From assembly GCA_017432165.1 (NCBI GenBank), contig JAFRJS010000013.1, positions 1 through 64,000 on the forward strand: a DNA stretch of 64,000 nt, written 5' to 3'. The DNA comes from Clostridia bacterium (GTDB taxonomy: Bacteria; Bacillota; Clostridia; Oscillospirales; Acutalibacteraceae). Of the stretch, positions 46,275 to 55,377 are shown one piece after another; position 1 is the first letter of the stretch, and every line of letters starts with the position of its first letter. Both the position numbers and the translations under genes were made by a program. The notes beneath the pieces were generated by a model. It worked only from the letters and a program-made list of their open reading frames with translations. It was not told the DNA's origin and did not search any database.

Positions 46275-47027
46275 TTATTCTTCCTCCTTAATGTCTGAGA
46301 GTTCTTTTTCTTCAATTGGTGCAATCCAAGAGCAAATTGCTGCCGCAGATACTGCGCAGGTTATCATTGTTATTCCTGCCGGATTTATACCCCAAGAAGA
46401 AATTGTTTTTCCTATAATCGGAATGGCTTCTAATATATAGCTTAAAATTATTGTAATTACTACGCTGAATAGTATTTTTCTGGATTTTTTGGCAGATGGG
46501 ATAACCATTGCGATGAATAGCCCGTAAAGCATTATTCCTAAAACAGGCTTTACAATGTCGGGAATAAGCCCTGTAACCAGTGAGCCGGTTGTATTGCCGA
46601 GTATGTACCCCAAAAATGGCGAAAAAGCCAAGCCCATAAGATATTTTCCGCTGAGTGCGCCTTGATTTTGCATTGCTAAAACGTAAACTTCGTCGGTATT
46701 AATTACGCCGAATAATAATTTTTGCCATGTGGGGGTGTCAGATTTCATTTTTTGTGACATTGAAATTGAAAATATAACGTACCTAAAATTAGCGATAAAC
46801 AGCATAAAAACGTACATAAGTGCAATAGTTTCGCCTTTTTTAAAGTAATTCAAAAATATTCCTTGCCCGGAACCTGTGTACATAATTCCAAAAATTTGTG
46901 CCATAGAAAAATTTAAGCCTGCAAGCACAGCATCAACCGCAATTGCCATGGAAATAGGCAAGTATGCAAGCGCAATGGGGATGCCGTCTTTAAAGCCCCT
47001 TCTAAAATCATTATTTTTTTCAATCAT
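46275..47027 (-). CDS. azlC: AzlC family branched-chain amino acid export permease
   Basis: The 250-residue protein opens with FRRGFKDGIPIALAYLPISM, the AzlC/YgaZ-type start, and has about seven to eight membrane segments (residues 15-240). A GGGGG site lies about 11 bases before the ATG. AzlD follows on the same transcript. Confidence 0.9.
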   Translation of the reverse strand: MIEKNNDFRRGFKDGIPIALAYLPISMAIAVDAVLAGLNFSMAQIFGIMYTGSGQGIFLNYFKKGETIALMYVFMLFIANFRYVIFSISMSQKMKSDTPTWQKLLFGVINTDEVYVLAMQNQGALSGKYLMGLAFSPFLGYILGNTTGSLVTGLIPDIVKPVLGIMLYGLFIAMVIPSAKKSRKILFSVVITIILSYILEAIPIIGKTISSWGINPAGITMITCAVSAAAICSWIAPIEEKELSDIKEEE

Positions 47028-47118
47028 TTTTAATATAACCCCCTAATTTTATTTTAATTATGATATTTTATCATATTATTTGCAAAAACTCAAGTATAAA
47101 ATCTATATTTTTATAATT

Positions 47119-47628
47119 TTATTCCAATTTAAAGCGCCATAACTTGTTTTTGTATTCTTCTGTGGCGTAGTCAATTCCAATTCTTGGGTAAGATTTATAT
47201 TTTGGAATTTCTCCGGAATCCTCAATCCAAATTTTTTCAGAAGTTATTAAATTTTCCTCGTTAAGAGTTTTTGTGATTTGTAAATACTTAGTAAGTTTGC
47301 CCGGGCCATTGTAATTTTCTACCGCCCTTATTAAAATGGCTTGTGGCATGTTCTCCGGACCAGTTACCACATTAAAAAGAAAATGAATTCCATAGCAAAG
47401 GTAGACATACGCTACTCCGCCTTTTTTATAAAGAGTTTTTGTTCTTTCGGTTTTTCCTTTATGTGCGTGGCAGGCAGTATCAGATTCACCGAAGTAACAC
47501 TCTGTTTCGGTAATTTTAGATTTAATTATTTCTCCGTTTATATTTCTGCATAAAAACTTACCAAGTAATAAAGGCGCTGTTTCGGTGCAGTTTTTTATGT
47601 AAAATTCTTCTCCTAACTTTTTCATCAT
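47119..47628 (-). CDS. mpg: Alkyladenine (3-methyladenine) DNA glycosylase
   Basis: The 169-residue protein matches the AAG/MPG fold: LLGKFLCRNINGEI, VTETEcY-like ITETECYFGESDTACHA, AYVYLCYGIHFLFNVV and AILIRAVE, then GPGKLTKYL. The catalytic Glu lies in TETECY. At 169 residues it is slightly short, missing some of the C-terminal extension, but the core is intact. It excises alkylated purines. GGGGG precedes the ATG. Confidence 0.9.
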   Translation of the reverse strand: MMKKLGEEFYIKNCTETAPLLLGKFLCRNINGEIIKSKITETECYFGESDTACHAHKGKTERTKTLYKKGGVAYVYLCYGIHFLFNVVTGPENMPQAILIRAVENYNGPGKLTKYLQITKTLNEENLITSEKIWIEDSGEIPKYKSYPRIGIDYATEEYKNKLWRFKLE

Positions 47629-47760
47629 ACCATAAAAACCCCCAAGATATTTTTATATTTTTATTATAGCACAGATAGCACAGATTTTTTGTAAAGATGA
47701 ATATAAAAAAATAAACTGCCAATAATATAACTTGGTAATTGAAAAGCCGGAGGAATTTTA

Positions 47761-47895
47761 TTGGCGCAAGAGATTTATAAAAAAACAGAAAAGAATTATT
47801 TGTATAATGCAAAATGTTTAATTTATAAAAAGGTAGCCGAAAAATTAGAAATTTTACAAGAAAAAACCTGTAGAAATATAAATTCCTACAGGTAA
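47761..47895 (+). CDS. Possible 44-residue small protein
   Basis: A short frame opens at TTG 47761, seven bases after a perfect GGAGG (CCGGAGGAATTTTA), and closes at TAA 47893-47895. The product is basic and helix-like (IYKKVAEKLEILQEK). No family is recognised and no good -35/-10 pair is visible upstream. The 3' end runs through the antisense of the RNase P RNA terminator, which argues for caution. Confidence 0.35.
   Translation: MAQEIYKKTEKNYLYNAKCLIYKKVAEKLEILQEKTCRNINSYR
47861..47892 (-). terminator. Terminator of the RNase P RNA gene
   Basis: On the minus strand CCTGTAGG...TCTACAGG forms a stem around a 10-nt loop, directly followed by six T residues. Confidence 0.8.
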
Positions 47896-47914
47896 GTAAA
47901 TTTAAATTATTAAA

Positions 47915-48251
47915 AGTAGACCGATAAGCCGAATTCTGTCGTGAGTAATCATCTATCTGGACCAAATGTTGCCATACTGGTTCGGTGCCACCTTTTATTG
48001 CGCCGAGCAAGCGCATTTTTTACCAAACGGTGTTGCTCCGGTTAGGGTTTACATACCTGTGCAGTCTCCTGCATGGTGGTGAGCTCTTACCTCGCCATTT
48101 CAACCTTACCTAAAAATGTGTTTAGGCGGTGTGTTTTCTGTTGCACTTTCCCTGAGGTTGCCCTCGGCGGCTGTTAGCCGTTAACCTGCTCTGTGGAGTT
48201 CGGACTTTCCTCATGCAATAATTAAATTGCACGCGATTACTTGGTCTACTT
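47915..48251 (-). ncRNA. rnpB: RNase P RNA
   Basis: The catalytic RNA that trims tRNA 5' ends. On the minus strand the 5' part holds the conserved GAGGAAAGTCCG (P4 5' strand) and the 3' part ACAGAATTCGGCTTAT (P4 3' strand and end). The paired ends AGTAGACCAAG near 48250 and TCGGTCTAC near 47916 close the molecule. Length about 337 nt. The ends are estimates from the closing helix. Confidence 0.95.
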
Positions 48252-48258
48252 ATTTATA

Positions 48259-48287
48259 ATTATACCATACCAAGTATTTTTGGTAAA
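48259..48287 (-). promoter_or_regulatory. Promoter of rnpB
   Basis: On the minus strand TTTACC (48282-48287) and a perfect TATAAT (48259-48264) are 17 bases apart, ending about 8 bases before the RNA start. Confidence 0.75.
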
Positions 48288-48316
48288 CTTTGTTTTTGTA
48301 TTTTTTAATTATTAAT

Positions 48317-49675
48317 TTAATTTTTTGAAAGCTTATCCAAAGTGGTTTGTAATTCAGTTGCCAATTTATTTAAGGCTTCTATTTTAGCCGTTGTCTTGTT
48401 AACTTCTTTTGCAAGCTCTAAAATTCCAATACCTGCTTTCATAGCTAACCATTTAGCCCAGGATTTAGCGGAATAGCTTTCCCGAAATGTGTCGATTGCT
48501 TTATCTATTTTTGTAATTGATGCATCAAAGTCATTTTTTATATCTGTAAGTCCTGAGGTAACCTTTGTTATTTTATCAAGTAGTTTTTTAAAAGAAAAAT
48601 TAAATTTGATTTCTTCGCCATCTTTTGATAACGTCATGGTCTCAATTTCTTTAAGTTGTTCTTTTGCGTTTTTTATAAGATCTTTTAACTTTTCATTAGT
48701 TTTATTATAAAATTTGGCTGAGCCCAAATCTTTTTGCAAGTCGCTTATTTGATAATACAAATTATCTATTAGCGTATTTTTAGAACGTACTATGTCACTT
48801 TTATTTCCAAATTTATAGCTGGATATAGAATTAATCGTCGCTTCAGTGGCTCTGATTTTGTTTTCAAGTTCATCTGTTGCAGTTGTTAAGTCTTCTAATT
48901 CCTTACTATTAAAAAGTTTTAATTGAAATTTTTTTTTTGTATTTGCTTTTTCTTTAAGCTGATCAACGATAATTGGTATATGTTTTACATCTTTTAATGC
49001 TGAACGCATGTAATGAACGTGTAAAGGCAAATCGCTATAGATGTCCTTTATCTTAGCATCTTCTTGTTCGGTTATTTTTTTGGCTAATGCTTCTTTCTTT
49101 TTGTGAAATTCATCGCGTGCGTTTTCATAGTATGTGTATAATTTGTTTATAACTTCGGTGCAGTATATGGCAAATTTAAGCACGGGTTTTTCGTTTTCAT
49201 CTTTAAGCATAGTAAATCTAATCTTAGGGTTAGGGTCGTTATCAGGATTTTCTTTGTATTCTAATTTTTTTACGTCATCTGTTTTATATACAAAGTCATG
49301 ACGATCCAGGGCCTCTTTAAAAGGGCGACTTCTTTTAGCTGCTGTTTCAAGAGTTTTTCTTGCTTTTTCAAAATACTTCTCAATTTCTTTATAGTTACGT
49401 GTATTCTCAAAATAACTTTCGTAGAAGCATAATGTTTCATAAGGGTTTTCAATTATTTCTATAAATTTTTTAAGAGGTTCATCACCTTTTCCAATTGAGC
49501 GCAAATTATTTATAACGCCGGGGCCATAATCTTTATATGCTTTTTCGATTTTTTTCCATTTTTCTTTTGCATTTGTAATAACGTCTTTCGGAATAGCTAT
49601 GTCTTGTGGTTTGCACCCTTTAATGCTTACTTCGTCGGACAATGTGTTGATTTTTCCTTGAGTTTTTAATGCCAT
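48317..49675 (-). CDS. Large helical (coiled-coil) protein of unknown function
   Basis: This 452-residue protein is not recognised. ATG 49675 is chosen behind AAAGGTGG; the frame stays open to 49747 across the promoter. There is no signal peptide. Almost the whole length is predicted helical with many charged heptads (DELENKIRATEATI, LYYQISDLQKDL). A semi-hydrophobic stretch near the C-terminus (KSWAKWLAMKAGIGILELAKE) could bind membranes, recalling the layout of pore-forming or cytolysin-like helical toxins, but this is only resemblance. It has its own promoter. Confidence 0.7.
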   Translation of the reverse strand: MALKTQGKINTLSDEVSIKGCKPQDIAIPKDVITNAKEKWKKIEKAYKDYGPGVINNLRSIGKGDEPLKKFIEIIENPYETLCFYESYFENTRNYKEIEKYFEKARKTLETAAKRSRPFKEALDRHDFVYKTDDVKKLEYKENPDNDPNPKIRFTMLKDENEKPVLKFAIYCTEVINKLYTYYENARDEFHKKKEALAKKITEQEDAKIKDIYSDLPLHVHYMRSALKDVKHIPIIVDQLKEKANTKKKFQLKLFNSKELEDLTTATDELENKIRATEATINSISSYKFGNKSDIVRSKNTLIDNLYYQISDLQKDLGSAKFYNKTNEKLKDLIKNAKEQLKEIETMTLSKDGEEIKFNFSFKKLLDKITKVTSGLTDIKNDFDASITKIDKAIDTFRESYSAKSWAKWLAMKAGIGILELAKEVNKTTAKIEALNKLATELQTTLDKLSKN

Positions 49676-49718
49676 AATATTACCACCTTTATCTGTAAAA
49701 TTAGTATTTAACGAGATA

Positions 49719-49747
49719 AATATAGTACCTATTATGTAATTTGTCAA
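49719..49747 (-). promoter_or_regulatory. Promoter of the helical-protein gene
   Basis: On the minus strand a perfect TTGACA (49742-49747) and TATATT (49719-49724) are 17 bases apart. The -35 overlaps the folK stop codon. Confidence 0.75.
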
Positions 49748-50232
49748 TAGATTTTTTGTACAAATTTTTCTAAGTTATATTTATAGTGATTAAAATTTTC
49801 TTTGAAATTCCACGATTTAAACTTTAAATCATTGCATATTTCGCTAAGTGGCGCCAAAACAAAGGGCCGGTTTTCCATTCTTGGGTGGGGGAGGGTTAAA
49901 TTCGGTGTATTTATTATTTCATTTTCGTAAAGCAGCAAATCGATATCAATTACCCTTGGGGCAAATTTATAGGGTCTTGTGCGACCCATTAATGCTTCTA
50001 TTTGCAGGCATTTTTCAAGAAGTACTTCGGGTTTTAATTCTGTTGAGATTTTAACGCAACAGTTTATATATTTGTTTTGTTTGCCCGGTGTTTCAAAAGG
50101 TACTGTTTCATAAAATCCTGAAACTGCCTTAATTTTAGTGCTTTCTATATTATTTATTTTCTTTATGGCATAGTTTAAATTTTCTTTTCGGTTCCCCATA
50201 TTGCTGCCAAGTGATAGTATTGCTTCGTTCAA
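49744..50232 (-). CDS. folK: 2-amino-4-hydroxy-6-hydroxymethyldihydropteridine pyrophosphokinase
   Basis: FolK pyrophosphorylates the pterin in folate synthesis. The 162-residue protein has ILSLGSNMGNRKENL, the RPYKFAPRVIDIDLLLY motif and LPHPRMENRPFVLAPL. The start is TTG 50232, five bases after GTGAT. It overlaps folB by 4 bases. Confidence 0.96.
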   Translation of the reverse strand: MNEAILSLGSNMGNRKENLNYAIKKINNIESTKIKAVSGFYETVPFETPGKQNKYINCCVKISTELKPEVLLEKCLQIEALMGRTRPYKFAPRVIDIDLLLYENEIINTPNLTLPHPRMENRPFVLAPLSEICNDLKFKSWNFKENFNHYKYNLEKFVQKIY

Positions 50233-50600
50233 TTTACATCACTTCTGTTTCTGCAGATTTTTATGCCCACATAGTCAAAATTTTCTTTAATTGGCGCTTC
50301 CGGTTTTTTTATTGTAAGTTTTATGGATTTTACTTTTTCAAAGTTATCAAATATGTTTTTTGTGGTGATTTCTGCAGCTTTTTCCAGAAGATTGTAAGAT
50401 GTTTCGGTTAAGGATTTTTTTATATTTCTTATTATATCGGAGTAGCTTACCGTATCCGTAATTTTGTCTGTTTCATATCCAGCGGTTTTTTCGGTAGTTA
50501 TTTCGGCATCAATTATAAAATTTTGTCCGTTTTGTTTTTCTTCTTCATGTACTCCGTGATAAGCGAAAATTTTTAAATTTCTAATTATTATTTCATTCAT
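50229..50600 (-). CDS. folB: Dihydroneopterin aldolase
   Basis: The 123-residue product contains the FolB core: IIIRNLKIFAYHGVHEEEK (active-site Tyr/His/Glu), TDTVSYSDI and LLEKAAEITTKNIF. It stands between folP and folK and supplies the hydroxymethyl-pterin for FolK. Confidence 0.94.
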   Translation of the reverse strand: MNEIIIRNLKIFAYHGVHEEEKQNGQNFIIDAEITTEKTAGYETDKITDTVSYSDIIRNIKKSLTETSYNLLEKAAEITTKNIFDNFEKVKSIKLTIKKPEAPIKENFDYVGIKICRNRSDVN

Positions 50601-51380
50601 TTAATTTTCTCCCTTTAGTATGTAATCTGCCACTTTTGCTGCTTGAACGGCTTCTTTTACATCATGCACCCTGAGTATATTAGCCCCGCCGCTTATGCAA
50701 ATTGTGTTTGCGGCTATTGTACCGGGGAGTCTTTCTTTTGGTGGGGGATTGCCGCAGCATGCCCCGATTATTCTTTTTCTCGAAAGTCCCACCAAGCAAG
50801 CGTGATTTTCTAATTTTATATTTTTTAAATTTTTAATTATGTAAGCATCTTCGTCTCGACTTTTGCCAAAACCTATCCCTGGGTCAAAGCATATTTTTTC
50901 TGATTTTATTCCAAATTTTTTAGCTTCTTCAAGCTTTTTTTCAAAAAATTTTTTTATGTTTGTTCCCGGTTTGTTGTGGGTTATTACTACTGCACAGTTA
51001 TATTTGGCAATAAGCGGCAGCATCTTTGGATTTTCGCAGCCTGTTATATCGTTTATGATCGATACGCAGCCTAATTCCAGACATTTTTCGGCGATTTCCG
51101 GGTAAAAAGTATCAATGGAAATGGGTATGTTGGTTTTTAGATTTTTAATTACCGGCTCAAGTCTTTGCCATTCTTCATCTTCTGAAATTTGTGTAAATCC
51201 CGGCCTTGTGGATTGTGCCCCGATATCGATAATATCTGCGCCCTCGGCTTCAATTTGTTTAGCGCGGTTTATTGCTTTTTCCGGCGTGTAAAAATTTCCG
51301 CCGTCTGAAAAAGAATCCGGCGTAATATTAAGAATACCCATTATTTTTGTTTTTTTGTTTAAATCAAATTTATAGCTCAA
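50601..51380 (-). CDS. folP: Dihydropteroate synthase
   Basis: FolP joins the pterin with p-aminobenzoate; it is the sulfonamide target. The 259-residue protein shows MGILNITPDSFSDGG, DIGAQSTRPG, SIDTFYPEIAEKC, FDPGIGFGKSRDED and LVGLSRKRIIG. The start is TTG 51380, six bases after AGGTGAT. Confidence 0.97.
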   Translation of the reverse strand: MSYKFDLNKKTKIMGILNITPDSFSDGGNFYTPEKAINRAKQIEAEGADIIDIGAQSTRPGFTQISEDEEWQRLEPVIKNLKTNIPISIDTFYPEIAEKCLELGCVSIINDITGCENPKMLPLIAKYNCAVVITHNKPGTNIKKFFEKKLEEAKKFGIKSEKICFDPGIGFGKSRDEDAYIIKNLKNIKLENHACLVGLSRKRIIGACCGNPPPKERLPGTIAANTICISGGANILRVHDVKEAVQAAKVADYILKGEN

Positions 51381-51398
51381 ATAAACATCACCTGCCTT

Positions 51399-52706
51399 TT
51401 ATTCGTAAATTAATTTTAAAGTTATTACATTTTGGTTTTTATTTTCTAAGAATTGCGACTGTGTTGTGCGAAGCTTATGGCCGTTTAATAAATTTGAATT
51501 TGCATTTTTTAAGCATTCAAAATACAAAAGTGGCTCTTCGCTTAGAAGTTTTGCTTTGTAATTGTCGTAGTTATTTTTAATCATCAGATGTATCATTTTT
51601 TTGTTTTCGGAGGCCAAAGATATTAATTTTTTAATAATTTTTTGGCGTGTTTCATCGCCTAAATTTTCTATTTTAACGCAGTTTACTTCCATATAATTTT
51701 TTTCCATAGAATTACATTTTGGCAGCTCAAAATTATACTTTTTGTCCTGAGAAAAATCAGAAGTTTCGGTAACTACGCTGTTTACTGTGTGAGTTTTTTT
51801 GATTAGCTCGTCGGAAAGATTAAAATAATCGTACTTTTGTAGTTCCCCGGCGCAGTCCCAAGTTACATCCACGTGGTACCAATTGTTATCGATTTTGGCC
51901 ACATTCCACATGTGGTCCTCCTTTTCGCGTGAACCCGTTACAGTTTGGCATTTTATTCCTAAATTGCAAAGTAGAATCTGCATTGCTTTGGAATAGCCTT
52001 CACATACTGCTTCTTTTTCCACTAAGCAGCCGTATGCGGTGTATATTTTGTAATTATTTGATGACGAAGTTTTTTTGTATGTGCAATTATCTATTAAATA
52101 ATCATGCACAAACAGTTCTTTTTCATATTCGTTTGGTAGCACGGAGGCTTTTGATTTTATTTCAGAAATTTTTTCGTTAAATTTTTTTGCGGCTTTTTCT
52201 TTTTCGGATTTAGAAAATATAGACGTAAGTTTAATGATCGTTTTGTTTTGGCTGTGGATATAATTAAAAACATTGGAAAGCCAAAAAATTTCCGGATTGT
52301 CAAATTGGAAAGCGTATATAACTTTTTTTATTTGCGAAGAAGATAAATTCACCCCTGAAATAGTTATTGGAGAAAGCAGATAATACCCTGAATTTTTGTG
52401 TTTTTCGTCGGTAATTTTTTCTGCGCTCGATTTTACCGCCAAGTAAAGCCTTTTTTCGTTTGAGTCGGTTAGGCTTGCGTATCCGCTTATTATAACGCAG
52501 GAAGAACCTGAATTTCCGCTGTTTAAAATAATACTATTTTCCGATGCAAAATTGTTTTCTATGGCGTCGTCCTCGCTTTCAAAAGTGTTTATTCCAAGTA
52601 AAGAGTTTATAAACTGTGGATCCAGATGTTTTATTAAATAAAAACTAAGCGTAAGAATCATTATAGATGCTATAAAATAAACAAATAATAAGTATTTTTT
52701 CTTCAT
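51399..52706 (-). CDS. Membrane-anchored transglutaminase-like protein
   Basis: This 435-residue protein has an N-terminal membrane anchor and a transglutaminase/protease-like core at residues about 215-290. The triad is visible: Cys in AVCEGYSKAMQILLCNLG, His in DHMWNVAKI and Asp in HVDVTWD. The domain lies outside the membrane, where such enzymes act on wall or surface proteins as cysteine proteases or cross-linkers. It precedes folP by 18 bases, although the two have no obvious functional link. Confidence 0.8.
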   Translation of the reverse strand: MKKKYLLFVYFIASIMILTLSFYLIKHLDPQFINSLLGINTFESEDDAIENNFASENSIILNSGNSGSSCVIISGYASLTDSNEKRLYLAVKSSAEKITDEKHKNSGYYLLSPITISGVNLSSSQIKKVIYAFQFDNPEIFWLSNVFNYIHSQNKTIIKLTSIFSKSEKEKAAKKFNEKISEIKSKASVLPNEYEKELFVHDYLIDNCTYKKTSSSNNYKIYTAYGCLVEKEAVCEGYSKAMQILLCNLGIKCQTVTGSREKEDHMWNVAKIDNNWYHVDVTWDCAGELQKYDYFNLSDELIKKTHTVNSVVTETSDFSQDKKYNFELPKCNSMEKNYMEVNCVKIENLGDETRQKIIKKLISLASENKKMIHLMIKNNYDNYKAKLLSEEPLLYFECLKNANSNLLNGHKLRTTQSQFLENKNQNVITLKLIYE

Positions 52707-52741
52707 TAATTATCACATCCGTTTTAAACTCATTTCAAAAA

Positions 52742-53248
52742 CTAATTTGCGCTTGTTCCTTTTAATTTTACAAAAGCAAATTTGTTTATAAGCATTGCCA
52801 CAAATACACCAAGGAGTGTATCCATAACCCTTTGAATAACGTACTGCAAAGTGCTGCTTGTGCTGGGGCCGGATCTGGACAGAATGACTATAATTACCAC
52901 GCAGCCAATCGATACTGCTTGCTTTCTGTTTATCAAATTGCAGGTATAAACTACTATTAGTATACAAAGCGGAAGCAAAATAACTCTTATCCATTCGTAA
53001 GTAGGGAAGGAACATATAGATTCAAGGGCGACATATCCTACACAGCCGCCTATTAAAGTCCCTATTATTCTGTTTATTCCCGTGTCCCACGTTTGCGCAT
53101 ATGTTTGTTCCATGCAAATTACAGACGCGATACATGCGCAAAAAATATCTTCGTGGTTGGAAAACATAGATACAAAAGCGCATATTGCAACTGCTATTGC
53201 GGTTTTTATGGCTCTTAATCCCAGTTTGTATTTTTTGTTAATGTTCAT
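52742..53248 (-). CDS. Aromatic acid exporter (ArAE/FUSC-like) family membrane protein
   Basis: The 168-residue product has about four membrane segments and starts LGLRAIKTAIAVAICAFVSM, with RIIGTLIGGCVGYVAL in the middle, as in the ArAE_1 family. The substrate is unknown. Confidence 0.75.
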   Translation of the reverse strand: MNINKKYKLGLRAIKTAIAVAICAFVSMFSNHEDIFCACIASVICMEQTYAQTWDTGINRIIGTLIGGCVGYVALESICSFPTYEWIRVILLPLCILIVVYTCNLINRKQAVSIGCVVIIVILSRSGPSTSSTLQYVIQRVMDTLLGVFVAMLINKFAFVKLKGTSAN

Positions 53249-53280
53249 ATATTGTTGGTGTAGTCCTTTCTCGTGTTTGT

Positions 53281-53769
53281 TTAATAGCCTTTTATTAATT
53301 CTAATGATTCATCGTTTTTAATTAAATCTTTGACCTCGGTAGTTTTAAATTCATTTTTTGTGTTTCTTGCTACTATGTACTTAAGCCCTGAATTTATAAT
53401 AAGCCTTTTGCACATAGAACAAGGAGAAGCATTTTGAACGTATTCCAGGTTGTCCATTTCTTTGCCAACCAAATACAGTGTTCCACCAAGCATTTTTTCC
53501 CTTGATGCGTGAATTATGGCGTTGGCTTCTGCATGAACGGAGCGGCAAAGTTCGTACCTTTCGCCGCGCGGAATGTTAAATTTTTTTCTGACGCATAAAT
53601 TAAGGTCCATGCAATTTTTTCTGCCCCTTGGTGCGCCGGTATAGCCTGAGGAGATGATTTGGTCGTTATTTACTATTACTGCGCCAAAGTTCCTTCTTAA
53701 GCATGTTCCGCGTTTTAAAACGGTTTCGGCGATGTCTAAGTAATAATTTTCTTTGCTTATTCTTTCCAT
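53281..53769 (-). CDS. dCMP deaminase/ComEB-like cytidine deaminase
   Basis: The 162-residue protein carries the zinc-dependent deaminase signature: HAEANAI (proton-shuttle Glu) and CSMCKRLI (C-x2-C zinc ligands), with the upstream second-site FGAVIVNNDQI. The most likely role is dCMP to dUMP for thymidylate synthesis. ComEB proteins are close relatives. AAAGGA precedes the ATG. Confidence 0.9.
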   Translation of the reverse strand: MERISKENYYLDIAETVLKRGTCLRRNFGAVIVNNDQIISSGYTGAPRGRKNCMDLNLCVRKKFNIPRGERYELCRSVHAEANAIIHASREKMLGGTLYLVGKEMDNLEYVQNASPCSMCKRLIINSGLKYIVARNTKNEFKTTEVKDLIKNDESLELIKGY

Positions 53770-53841
53770 TTTTAAAAATCCTTTTTATTTTTTTATTATT
53801 ACTATCATTATAACATATAATTAATTATATTTCTAAAACAT

Positions 53842-54414
53842 TTATTTAAAAATTGGCTGAATTTGTTTGTTTTGTAGTGCTAAATTTATGGTATCTTCCA
53901 AAAGGTTAAAATTAGAAACAAGTGAATTTGGCTTTTTTTCGTAGTCGTCTTGATGCATAGGCACAAAAAATATGTTCTTATGGTTTAGCGTTTTACCCAG
54001 GTTTTTTGCACTGCCTCCTAAAGCGTCGTTTGTAGCAAGAGCAATTACAACGGGTCTTTTTATTCTAAGCTGAGATTTAACCGCCATTGTAACCGGTGTG
54101 TCGGTTATGCTGGCGCAGAGTTTTGCCAGTGTGTTTCCGGTGCAGGGGCAAACAGCAATGATGTCCACCATTTTTTTCGGCCCGATTGGTTCAGCATCCG
54201 GTATAGTGCTAATGATTGATTTTTCGCAAATTTTTTCAATTTTTTTGCGAAATTCTTTTGCGTTTCCAAATTTTGTGTTTAAGTTATATGCGTTAAAAGA
54301 CATAATTGGGAGTATTTCGTGACCTTTTTCTTTAAGAATTTGCATTTGTTTTATAGATTCCGAAAAAGTGCAGAATGAGCCGCACATTGCAAATCCAATT
54401 TTAATTTTTTTCAT
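53842..54414 (-). CDS. dpaB: Dipicolinate synthase subunit B
   Basis: DpaB is a flavoprotein-like subunit that with DpaA makes dipicolinic acid for the spore core. The 190-residue product shows GFAMCGSFCTFSESIKQM at the start, VDIIAVCPCTGNTLAKLC and PVVIALATNDALGG, as in SpoVFB. The gene overlaps dpaA by 4 bases. The substrate branches from DapA product made by the genes at the left edge. Confidence 0.95.
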   Translation of the reverse strand: MKKIKIGFAMCGSFCTFSESIKQMQILKEKGHEILPIMSFNAYNLNTKFGNAKEFRKKIEKICEKSIISTIPDAEPIGPKKMVDIIAVCPCTGNTLAKLCASITDTPVTMAVKSQLRIKRPVVIALATNDALGGSAKNLGKTLNHKNIFFVPMHQDDYEKKPNSLVSNFNLLEDTINLALQNKQIQPIFK

Positions 54415-55277
54415 AGATTATGCTCCTTTATTAGTTCGTATATAGCAGATTTGATTATTTCTCCGGAGGTTTTCGGAAAATATTTTCCCGGTAGTCCCAA
54501 AGCATGAATTGTTTTTATCCCCAGATTTTCAGCTTCTTTTTTGTCTATTCCTCCGGGCATAGATGCCAGGTCTATTATTACAGTGTTTTTGCTGCATTTT
54601 AAAAGGACTTCCTTGTCAAAAATCATTTTTGGAACGGTATTAAATATAAGGTCGTACTTTGAGAGGTCATCATTTTTACTTGGAGTATCCATAGAGCCAT
54701 AGCCGTTAATATTTGCCCAGGCTCTGTCTTGACTTTTTCTGGCGCTTACTGTTACATTTGATTTTAAATCGTAGAGCAGTTTTGATAAAATTTTTCCAAT
54801 TCTTCCGTATCCAACTACTAAAGAAACGGAATTTTTTATTGTTTTTCCGCTTTCTTCCATAGCTAATTTTATTGCTCCTTCGGCTGTGGGAAGTGCGTTT
54901 AAAATTTTAAATTTTTCTGTGTTGTAGTCAAACGACGTTATTTGTTTATTTTTGACATCTTTTTTAAATAATGTTAAACTTGAAATATTAAATGCAAAAA
55001 CAGTTTTACTTTTTAGCATATCAAGTAATTTTAAATTTAGCGGTATGTTTTTATGGTATAAAGGAGCATATATATTTTTGCCGTCCCGAGTTGTTGGCAC
55101 GGGGAGAATAATGTAATCGGAAAAATTTATAACGCTTTCCAAAGAATTTTCTTCTTCTGCGTTTTGGCCCTTGTTTATGCCGCAGAGCATTACAGCGTGG
55201 CCGTCTTTTTTTAAACCTTGGCCAAGATAGTACTGGCGAATGTCTCCGCCGATTATTCCAAATTTTTTAGATTTCAA
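54411..55277 (-). CDS. dpaA: Dipicolinate synthase subunit A
   Basis: DpaA is the dehydrogenase-like subunit. It has 288 residues with KFGIIGGDIRQYYLGQGL at the N-terminus, SLVVGYGRIGKILSKLL (NAD(P)-binding fold) and IDLASMPGGIDKKEAENLGI. TTG 55277 is chosen, ten bases after AAGGAG; a GTG at 55286 lies only one base from it. Its presence together with dpaB is the clearest sign of sporulation in this organism. Confidence 0.95.
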   Translation of the reverse strand: MKSKKFGIIGGDIRQYYLGQGLKKDGHAVMLCGINKGQNAEEENSLESVINFSDYIILPVPTTRDGKNIYAPLYHKNIPLNLKLLDMLKSKTVFAFNISSLTLFKKDVKNKQITSFDYNTEKFKILNALPTAEGAIKLAMEESGKTIKNSVSLVVGYGRIGKILSKLLYDLKSNVTVSARKSQDRAWANINGYGSMDTPSKNDDLSKYDLIFNTVPKMIFDKEVLLKCSKNTVIIDLASMPGGIDKKEAENLGIKTIHALGLPGKYFPKTSGEIIKSAIYELIKEHNL

Positions 55278-55377
55278 TTTTAGCACGCTCCTTTTAAAAA
55301 GATTGGAGTTTTTGATTTGTAGTTTTTAAATAATTATAAGTCTTTTTAAATATATAATATTAAAGGTGAGATTATTT

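Noticed and set aside
47558-48016. 152-codon open frame on the minus strand
   Set aside because: It lies across the RNase P RNA, its terminator and the glycosylase start; the translation has no protein-like pattern.
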